5,561 nt of DNA from an uncultured Alphaproteobacteria bacterium (GTDB lineage Bacteria; Pseudomonadota; Alphaproteobacteria; Rhizobiales; Ancalomicrobiaceae), in contig CALFRR010000278.1 in assembly GCA_937919435.1 (NCBI GenBank), positions 1 through 5,561 of the forward strand, in the 5' to 3' direction. This document shows positions 1 through 4,652 of this stretch, in pieces. The notes beneath the pieces were generated by a model, which worked only from the letters and a program-made list of their open reading frames with translations, was not told where the DNA came from and ran no database searches. Each line of letters starts with the position of its first letter. The stretch's first letter is position 1. A program made the translations under genes and the position numbers.

Positions 1-420
1 GGTCAGCGTGCCGGCCATGCACAGCATGCCGACGAGGCCCGGCCAGGTGCCGTCGAAGTTGGCGAGCAGCAGGATCGGCCCCTTGTGGAGGGCCAGACAG
101 TTGGCGAGGTGATGCGAATACTGCCAGGCGGTCAGCAGCACGATCACCGGCGCGTTCGGATCGATCGTCGCGAACACGTCGGAGCCCTCGCGCTGCGAGG
201 AGATGAACCCGTGGCCCTTGTCGGCCTTGATCGAATGGGCGCGGCGGGCGGTCTTGCCGAGCGCGGCGAGCGCCTTCTCGAGCAGCACCTCGTACTTCGC
301 CTCGACCGGCCAGCACTCGACGTTGGCGCTCTCGCGCAGATCGGCGTTGGTGACGAACAGGACCTCGTTCGGTCCGGGCGTCAGATAGGCCGGCTCGAGC
401 GGCAGTTTGACGTTCAGCAT
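1..420 (-). CDS. L-fucose/D-arabinose isomerase-like protein, N-terminal 140 residues (3' end outside window)
   Basis: Starts at an ATG (418-420) and stays open for 140 codons to the left edge, so the C-terminal part is missing. The translation begins MLNVKLPLEPAYLTPGP. It carries an alternating hydrophobic/Gly-rich stretch at residues 114-138 (GPILLLANFDGTWPGLVGML) that I recognise from fucose/arabinose isomerase-fold proteins, which usually read ANWSGxWPGLVG. Members interconvert an aldose and a ketose (L-fucose/L-fuculose, D-arabinose/D-ribulose) using a metal ion, in the cytoplasm. The metal-binding Glu, Asp and His of the family lie in the C-terminal half, so activity cannot be judged here. 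A Shine-Dalgarno-like GAAGGGAG (complement of 430-437) sits 9 bases before the ATG. The gene lies 21 bases behind the pentulose kinase on the same strand, so the two are probably cotranscribed and translated together. Substrate is inferred: D-arabinose fits best with a D-ribulokinase partner; L-fucose or another sugar remains possible. Confidence 0.82.
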   Translation of the reverse strand, partial: MLNVKLPLEPAYLTPGPNEVLFVTNADLRESANVECWPVEAKYEVLLEKALAALGKTARRAHSIKADKGHGFISSQREGSDVFATIDPNAPVIVLLTAWQYSHHLANCLALHKGPILLLANFDGTWPGLVGMLCMAGTLT

Positions 421-441
421 GGGCTTTCGCTCCCTTCTGGT

Positions 442-2037
442 TCAGACGGCCGCCATCGCGTCGCGGCAGCGTTTCTGTTGGTCGTAGAGATCGAGGAAGA
501 TCCGGTACTTCGCCTCGTGGAAGGCGGCCCGGGCGGGGTTCGGCACGACGCTCCCGCCCGGCCGGACCATCGCCTTGGCGGCGCTCGCCACGTCGGGGAA
601 GGTGCCGGAGGAGACCGCCGCGAGCAGACCGGCGCCGAGCGTCACCGCGTCCTCGTCCTCGACGAGATGGATGGTACAGCCGATCGCGTCGGCATGCTCC
701 CTGAGCAGCAGCGGATTCTTGGTGCCGCCGCCGCACATCACCACCCGCTCGATCCGATGTCCGGCGGCGTTCATCTGATCGACGATGTGGCGGGTGCCGT
801 AGGCGAGCGCCTGCAGCGTGGCCAGATAGAGCCGCGCCAGCGCGTCCGCGCCCTCTTCGAGGGTCAGGCCGACGACCACCCCGCGGGCATGCGGATCGGC
901 CCGCGGCGAACGGTTGCCGTGGTGATCGGGCAGCACGTGGAGATGCCGGCCGGGCTCGCCTTCGCGCGCCTCGAGCATCGCGACCCGCTCGTTCAGCACC
1001 TGATAGAGGCTCTTGCCCTCGGCCTTCGCCTGGGCTTCGAGCGCCGGGGTGGCGGAATGGCTGCGGATCGTCCAGTCGATCAGCGCGCCGGCGGCCGACT
1101 GACCGCCCTCGCTCAGCCACCAGCCGGGGATCATCGCCCCGTAGTAGGGCCCCCAGACGCCGGGCACCATCACCGCCTCCGGCGAAGCGACCATGTGGCA
1201 GTTCGAGGTGCCGCCGATCAGCGCCAGCGTGCCCGCCGGTTCGGCCGCGGTCAGCGCCAGCCCGCCGGCATGGGCGTCGATGATCCCGGTCGCCACGGCG
1301 ATGCCTTCCGGCAGGCCGAGTTCGGCCGCCGCGGCGGCCGACAGCCGGCCGGCGACGGTGCCGAGCGGCTTCACCTCGGCCGGGATCCTGGCGAGCAGAT
1401 CGCCGAGCCCGACCGCTTCGAGCATCGCCAGCGGGAAGCGGCCCTCGTGGGCGAGCCAGTTCCACTTGCAGCCCAGCGTGCACACCGAGGCGACGTCGGC
1501 CCCGGTCGCCCGCCAGATCAGATGATCGGCGAGATCGTGCCAGCGCACCACCCGTGCGTAACGATCGGGGAAATGCCGCTTCATCCAGAGGATCTTCGGC
1601 AGCTCCATCTCGATCGAGACCTCGCCGCCGACATAGGCCAGCGCCGGATCCTTCGTCGCGTTGATCGCCGCGGCTTCCTCGTCGGCGCGGTGATCCATCC
1701 ACATCACGATGTCGCGCTCCGGCTCGCCGCCGGGCGACACCGAGACGGGTCGACCGCCTTCGCCGACCGCGACCAGCGAACAGGTCGCGTCGACGCCGAT
1801 CGCGGCCACCCGGGCCGGATCGACCTTCGCTTCGGCGATCGCCTCGCGCACGGCGGCGCAGGCATTCGCCCAGATGTCGGCCGACGACTGTTCGACGAAC
1901 CGGTCGGCCGGACGGAACTGCAGGATCGGGCGAGACCGGAAGGCGAGGCGGCGGCCGGTCGGCTCGTAGAGACCGGCGCGCACGCTCGCCGACCCGACGT
2001 CGATCCCGACGAAGAGGGGGGAGAGGGGCGTTTCCAT
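442..2037 (-). CDS. FGGY-family pentulose kinase, D-ribulokinase type
   Basis: A complete 531-residue cytoplasmic sugar kinase, the usual length for the family. Predicted reaction: D-ribulose + ATP to D-ribulose 5-phosphate. Seen in order: N-terminal phosphate-binding GIDVGSASVRAGLYE (residues 11-25); TCSLV (85-89), a signature I recall for the eukaryotic/bacterial D-ribulokinase branch (human FGGY, yeast YDR109C); MWMDHRA (112-118); GIIDAHAG (251-258) with the likely catalytic base Asp254; second phosphate loop GGTSNC (275-280); PDHHGNRSP (370-378), characteristic of FGGY pentulose kinases; and the adenosine-site CGGGTKNPLLL (435-445). All key motifs are intact. The start is an ATG at 2035-2037 that lies just before the family's first strand; a purine-rich AAGAAGAAG (complement of 2046-2054) 8 bases upstream can serve as a modest ribosome site. 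It is the first gene of an operon with the downstream isomerase-like gene. L-ribulose, xylitol or another pentulose/polyol cannot be excluded as substrate without an assay. Confidence 0.93.
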   Translation of the reverse strand: METPLSPLFVGIDVGSASVRAGLYEPTGRRLAFRSRPILQFRPADRFVEQSSADIWANACAAVREAIAEAKVDPARVAAIGVDATCSLVAVGEGGRPVSVSPGGEPERDIVMWMDHRADEEAAAINATKDPALAYVGGEVSIEMELPKILWMKRHFPDRYARVVRWHDLADHLIWRATGADVASVCTLGCKWNWLAHEGRFPLAMLEAVGLGDLLARIPAEVKPLGTVAGRLSAAAAAELGLPEGIAVATGIIDAHAGGLALTAAEPAGTLALIGGTSNCHMVASPEAVMVPGVWGPYYGAMIPGWWLSEGGQSAAGALIDWTIRSHSATPALEAQAKAEGKSLYQVLNERVAMLEAREGEPGRHLHVLPDHHGNRSPRADPHARGVVVGLTLEEGADALARLYLATLQALAYGTRHIVDQMNAAGHRIERVVMCGGGTKNPLLLREHADAIGCTIHLVEDEDAVTLGAGLLAAVSSGTFPDVASAAKAMVRPGGSVVPNPARAAFHEAKYRIFLDLYDQQKRCRDAMAAV

Positions 2038-2052
2038 GTGTGCGTCTTCTTC

Positions 2053-2072
2053 TTGCTACGTCGTATCAGCAA
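2053..2072. promoter_or_regulatory. Candidate operator dyad upstream of the kinase operon
   Basis: The 20-base segment starts with TTGCT and ends with AGCAA, an inverted repeat with 10 bases between the arms, and inside it is a slightly offset perfect odd palindrome TACG-T-CGTA (2057-2065). It overlaps the -10 box and the predicted transcription start of the kinase promoter, where a repressor would act. It lies in a short AT-richer island within very GC-rich sequence. No regulator gene is in the window, and the dyad does not match a consensus I can name, so the assignment to a LacI-, GntR- or DeoR-type sugar regulator is open. Confidence 0.35.
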
Positions 2073-2100
2073 AGCTAGCGCAGCGCTTCGCCCGCCGCAA
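2072..2100 (-). promoter_or_regulatory. Candidate sigma-70-type promoter of the kinase-isomerase operon
   Basis: On the minus strand, TTGCGG (complement of 2095-2100) is followed after exactly 17 bases by TAGCTT (complement of 2072-2077). The -35 box shares TTG with the consensus TTGACA; the -10 box shares the first TA and last T with TATAAT. Transcription would begin near 2065, about 28 bases before the kinase ATG. The match is moderate and is found by eye only. Confidence 0.35.
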
Positions 2101-2320
2101 GACGCCTCCTCGCGGAGGGCCGCGGAAGTCGACGATCCGGTCTCGGGTCACGGGGGATCGGCCGCACGCCGGCGGCACCGTCACGGCCACATGCGCCGCC
2201 GGGGCACAGGGACGTCGGTCCACACGGCGCGCGGGACGAAGGCGCCGACACCGAAGGTCCGGCACGACCGGAAAGGCCCGGCGGCCGGCACCGGATGCCG
2301 TCGGGGCTCGTGCGCCAGGG

Positions 2321-2338
2321 GGGGCGGCCGGCCGCCCC
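2321..2338 (-). terminator. GC-rich palindrome directly behind ecm, possible transcript end or stabilising hairpin
   Basis: GGGGCGGCCGGCCGCCCC is a perfect 18-base palindrome starting 2 bases after the ecm stop codon. As RNA it could form a 7-bp all-G/C stem with a CCGG loop. No T-run follows on the ecm strand (the next bases are CCCTGGCGC), so it is not a textbook intrinsic terminator. It could mark a Rho-assisted or RNase-trimmed 3' end, or protect the mRNA. Confidence 0.45.
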
Positions 2339-2340
2339 GA

Positions 2341-4320
2341 TCAGGCGAGCCGAGGGGCCGCGTCCGCGACGATCCGGACGACGTCGGCGACGATGTCGGT
2401 GATCTGGAAGTCCTTCGGCGTGTAGACCCGGGCGACCCCCATCGCTTCCAGGCGCCGGGCGTCCTCCGGCGGCACGATGCCGCCGACCACCACCGGCACG
2501 TCGGCGAGCCCGGCCCGGCGCATCCGCTCGACCACCTCGCCGACCAGGGCGAGGTGCGACCCCGACAGGATCGACAGGCCGACGACGTGGACGCTCTCTT
2601 CGAGAGCGGCGTTGACGATCCGCGCCGGGGTCAGCCGGATCCCCTCGTAGACCACCTCGATGCCGCAGTCGCGGGCCCGGACCGCGATCTGCTCGGCGCC
2701 GTTCGAATGGCCGTCGAGACCGGGCTTGCCGACCAGGAACTTCAGACGGCGGCCGAGCCGCGCCGACACCGCGTCGACCTGCTTGCGGACCGCCGCGACG
2801 TCGCCGCCGCCGACCCGCACGGCGCGCCCGACCCCGGTCGGCGCCCGGTATTCGCCGAACACCTCGCGCAGCGTCGCGCCCCATTCGCCGGTGGTCGCCC
2901 CGGCCTTGGCGGCGGCGATCGACGGCTCCATCACGTTGCGCCCTTCCGCCGCCGCGATCCGGAGATCGGTCAGCGCCTTCACCACCGCCGTCTCGTCGCG
3001 CGCCGCCCGCCAGGCGGCCAGCCGTTCGATCGCCTGGGCCTCGACTTCCGGCGGAACCGTCAGGATCGATCCTTCGCCGGTGGTCAGCGGTGACGGCTCG
3101 GTCTCGGTGAACCGGTTGACGCCGACGACCGTGCGGAGGCCCGCTTCGATCTCCTCGAGCCGGCGGGTGTTGGATTCGACCAGCCGATCCTTCATCCAAC
3201 TCGACTCGACCGCCGCGACGGCACCGCCGATCGCTTCGATCCGCGCCAGTTCCGCCTTCGCCCCGGCGACCAGCTCGGCGACCTTCGCCTCGATCTCGGC
3301 GGAGCCGTCGAAGATGTCGGCGAACTCCAGCAGATCGGTCTCGTAGGCGAGGATCTGCTGCATCCGCAGCGACCACTGCTGATCCCACGGCCGCGGCAGG
3401 CCGAGCGCCTCGTTCCAGGCGGGAAGCTGCACGGCGCGGGCCCGGGCGTCGCGCGACAGGGTGACCGACAGCGCTTCGATCAGGATCCGGTGGACGTTGT
3501 TCTCCGGCTGCTGCTCGGTCAGCCCCAGCGAGTTGACCTGCACGCCGTAACGGAAGCGGCGCTGCCGTTCGTCGGCGACCCGCCAGCGCTCGCTGGTGAT
3601 CTCGTCCCACAGCCGCCCGAAGGCCCGCAGCTTGCAGATCTCGGTGACGAACCGCATCCCCGCGTTGACGAAGAACGAGATCCGGCCGACCGTCTCGCCG
3701 AATTCGTGCGGCGGGATCGCCCCGGTCGCCTCGACCGCGTCGAGCACCGCGATCGCGGTGGCCAGCGCATAGGCGAGTTCCTGGACCGGCGTCGCCCCCG
3801 CCTCCTGCAGGTGGTAGGAGCAGACGTTCATCGGGTTCCACTTCGGCATCGCCCGCGCCGTCCAGGCGATCACGTCGGTGGTCAGCCGCATCGACGGTGC
3901 CGGCGGAAAGACGTAGGTGCCCCGCGACAGGTATTCCTTGATCAGGTCGTTCTGGGTGGTGCCGGCGAGTTTCGCCCGATCGGCGCCCTGGGCGTCGGCC
4001 GCCGCGACGTAGAGGGCGAGCAGCCACGGCGCGGTGGCGTTGATGGTCATCGAGGTGTTCATCTGCTCGAGCGGAATCCCCTCGAACAGTGCCGCCATGT
4101 CGCCGAGATGGGCGACGGGCACGCCGACCTTGCCGACCTCGCCGCGCGACAGCGGATGGTCGGGGTCGTAACCGGTCTGGGTCGGCAGATCGAAGGCGAT
4201 CGACAGCCCGGTCTGGCCCTTGGCGAGGTTGCTCCGATAGAGCCGGTTGGAGGCCTCGGCGGTCGAATGGCCGGCGTAGGTGCGGAACAGCCAGGGCTTG
4301 TCGGGGGTGGCGAGCGGCAT
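2341..4320 (-). CDS. ecm: Ethylmalonyl-CoA mutase, coenzyme B12-dependent
   Basis: A 659-residue single-chain mutase that converts (2R)-ethylmalonyl-CoA to (2S)-methylsuccinyl-CoA in the ethylmalonyl-CoA pathway (older name meaA). The N-terminal part (about residues 8-510) is the acyl-CoA-binding barrel: KPWLFRTYAGHST (8-20), AFDLPTQTGYD (42-52), NTSMTINATAPWLLALY (88-104) and YHLQEAGATP (169-178). AFDLPTQTGYD is the Ecm version; methylmalonyl-CoA mutases usually read AFDLPTHRGYD. The C-terminal part (about 524-655) is the cobalamin domain with DGHSNG (536-541), where His538 ligates cobalt in the DxHxxG motif, then SIL (583-585) and VVGG (611-614). Length agrees with known Ecm proteins of about 650-660 residues. 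I start at the ATG at 4318-4320; a TTG 33 bases further upstream would add MRNRSRSDPFA, but it coincides with the predicted transcription start. The gene diverges from ccr, which makes its substrate precursor. Confidence 0.95.
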   Translation of the reverse strand: MPLATPDKPWLFRTYAGHSTAEASNRLYRSNLAKGQTGLSIAFDLPTQTGYDPDHPLSRGEVGKVGVPVAHLGDMAALFEGIPLEQMNTSMTINATAPWLLALYVAAADAQGADRAKLAGTTQNDLIKEYLSRGTYVFPPAPSMRLTTDVIAWTARAMPKWNPMNVCSYHLQEAGATPVQELAYALATAIAVLDAVEATGAIPPHEFGETVGRISFFVNAGMRFVTEICKLRAFGRLWDEITSERWRVADERQRRFRYGVQVNSLGLTEQQPENNVHRILIEALSVTLSRDARARAVQLPAWNEALGLPRPWDQQWSLRMQQILAYETDLLEFADIFDGSAEIEAKVAELVAGAKAELARIEAIGGAVAAVESSWMKDRLVESNTRRLEEIEAGLRTVVGVNRFTETEPSPLTTGEGSILTVPPEVEAQAIERLAAWRAARDETAVVKALTDLRIAAAEGRNVMEPSIAAAKAGATTGEWGATLREVFGEYRAPTGVGRAVRVGGGDVAAVRKQVDAVSARLGRRLKFLVGKPGLDGHSNGAEQIAVRARDCGIEVVYEGIRLTPARIVNAALEESVHVVGLSILSGSHLALVGEVVERMRRAGLADVPVVVGGIVPPEDARRLEAMGVARVYTPKDFQITDIVADVVRIVADAAPRLA

Positions 4321-4350
4321 GGCGAAGGGATCCGATCGGCTGCGGTTTCT

Positions 4351-4360
4351 CAATCGATTG
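4351..4360. promoter_or_regulatory. Perfect palindrome at the ecm transcription start
   Basis: CAATCGATTG reads the same on both strands. It overlaps the edge of the ecm -10 box and the expected start point, so a bound protein would block ecm transcription. A 10-base palindrome can occur by chance; its position is what makes it a candidate operator. Confidence 0.3.
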
Positions 4361-4387
4361 GATACTGCAACGCAAAACTCCGGTCAG
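4359..4387 (-). promoter_or_regulatory. ecm: Candidate sigma-70-type promoter of ecm
   Basis: On the minus strand, CTGACC (complement of 4382-4387; TGAC shared with the consensus TTGACA) is followed after 17 bases by TATCCA (complement of 4359-4364; TAT shared with TATAAT). Transcription would start near 4352, giving a leader of about 30 bases before the ATG at 4320. This placement supports that ATG over the upstream in-frame TTG at 4351-4353. Confidence 0.42.
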
Positions 4388-4446
4388 CCCGGACGATCGT
4401 AGGACTTCCGCACTGCGAAATTCGAGACTTTCGGGCAGAAATGTCG

Positions 4447-4507
4447 GTTTCGACGACGTTTCGCGTGATTTCAATCCTTTAGTATTATGGAAAAAGCCGG
4501 AGTTTCG
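4447..4507 (+). repeat. GTTTCG boxes in helical phase
   Basis: GTTTCG occurs at 4447-4452, 4458-4463 and 4502-4507. Start-to-start distances are 11 and 44 bases, all multiples of about one DNA turn, so the boxes face the same side of the helix. Related elements lie nearby: CTTTCG at 4428-4433 and the reverse-oriented CGAAA at 4416-4420, the latter inside an odd palindrome CGAA-A-TTCG (4416-4424). They surround the ccr promoter candidate and may bind a regulator of ccr or of both genes. Confidence 0.3.
4460..4488 (+). promoter_or_regulatory. ccr: Candidate promoter of ccr
   Basis: TATTAT at 4483-4488 is a good -10 box (five of six bases of TATAAT) in the most AT-rich spot of the window. The matching -35 position, TTCGCG (4460-4465) at 17-base spacing, is poor, which would fit a promoter needing an activator. 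Transcription would start near 4495, leaving a leader of roughly 158 bases before ccr. Confidence 0.42.
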
Positions 4508-4542
4508 GATCGATAGTGCGCCCCGAGATCGCAGTGCAGCAT

Positions 4543-4625
4543 CGACGGTCGTGGGACCGTCGCGGTGCGTCGGCGACGTCCGCAGCCGACGGGAGACGGC
4601 GGCGGGTCACGCGGCGAGAGGCCGC
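4543..4625 (+). promoter_or_regulatory. Structured ccr leader with three consecutive stem-loops
   Basis: Three perfect inverted repeats follow each other in the presumed ccr 5' leader. The first is CGACGGTC-GTGG-GACCGTCG (4543-4562), with 8 bp and a 4-base loop. The second pairs CGTCGGC (4568-4574) with GCCGACG (4585-4591), 7 bp around a 10-base loop. The third is GCGGC-GAGAG-GCCGC (4611-4625), with 5 bp and a 5-base loop. The ribosome site at 4642-4648 lies 16 bases beyond the last stem and stays unpaired in this arrangement. The structures do not match a riboswitch class I know, and GC-rich sequence makes hairpins easily, so function is inferred. Confidence 0.4.
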
Positions 4626-4641
4626 ATCCGAAGATCGACGG

Positions 4642-4648
4642 GGAGGAG
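4642..4648 (+). promoter_or_regulatory. ccr: Strong ribosome binding site of ccr
   Basis: GGAGGAG lies 4 bases before the ATG at 4653-4655. It is a near-perfect anti-16S match, though the spacing is on the short side. It fixes the start codon and is much stronger than the sites of the other three genes, consistent with a highly expressed enzyme. Confidence 0.75.
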
Positions 4649-4652
4649 CGTC

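Larger units (their letters stand above)
2038..2340. other. Intergenic region between ecm and the kinase operon
   Basis: This 303-base gap contains no convincing gene; the short open frames across it give Arg/Pro-rich translations without any recognisable domain. The half next to the kinase holds a promoter candidate and a dyad (described separately). Just upstream of these is a small perfect hairpin, CCTCC-TCGC-GGAGG (2105-2118). Further right is a longer inverted repeat with 8-base arms, CCGGCGGC (2169-2176) and GCCGCCGG (2195-2202), around an 18-base loop; in DNA this GC-rich it may be chance. The right end is an 18-base palindrome behind ecm. The gap and palindrome suggest ecm and the kinase operon are separate transcription units. 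Confidence 0.6.
4321..4652. other. Divergent ecm-ccr regulatory region
   Basis: This 332-base gap holds no gene. The part from about 4340 to 4510 is clearly richer in A/T than the coding sequence and carries the promoter candidates for both directions, a palindrome and repeated GTTTCG boxes. The remainder, from about 4540 to the ccr start, is GC-rich and dominated by inverted repeats that would lie in the ccr leader. No cobalamin riboswitch core is recognisable on the ecm side, whose predicted leader of about 30 bases is far too short for one. Confidence 0.7.

Noticed and set aside
2169..2202. Inverted repeat with 8-base arms in the ecm-kinase gap as a terminator or regulatory RNA
   Set aside because: The loop is 18 bases, no T-run follows on either strand, and CCGGCGGC-type words are common in this DNA, so chance is the simpler explanation.
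2056..2265. A 69-codon open frame in the gap upstream of the kinase
   Set aside because: GTG start, Arg/Pro-rich, no domain, and it overlaps the promoter candidate and dyad of the kinase operon. Not enough to call a small protein.
85..3093. A 1002-codon open frame on the plus strand
   Set aside because: It runs antisense across three real genes and the gap between two of them. The translation is rich in Arg, Gly, Asp and His with no domain. It is a shadow of the codon bias of the opposite-strand genes, in DNA where stop codons are rare.
2341..4320. Assignment of the mutase as methylmalonyl-CoA mutase large subunit
   Set aside because: The AFDLPTQTGYD motif, the single-chain length of about 660 residues, and the neighbouring ccr all fit ethylmalonyl-CoA mutase instead.
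4321..4420. Possible cobalamin riboswitch in front of the B12-dependent mutase
   Set aside because: The predicted leader is only about 30 bases and no B12-box-like conserved core is visible. B12-using enzymes of this type are usually not riboswitch-controlled.
2075..4474. A 799-codon open frame on the minus strand
   Set aside because: It overlaps ecm in a different phase, is Arg/Gly-rich and low in complexity, and would cover both promoter regions. The ecm frame has intact mutase and B12 motifs, so this one is an artefact.
3490..4482. A 330-codon open frame on the plus strand
   Set aside because: Antisense to the first half of ecm and continuing through the divergent promoter region; no recognisable domain or ribosome site.
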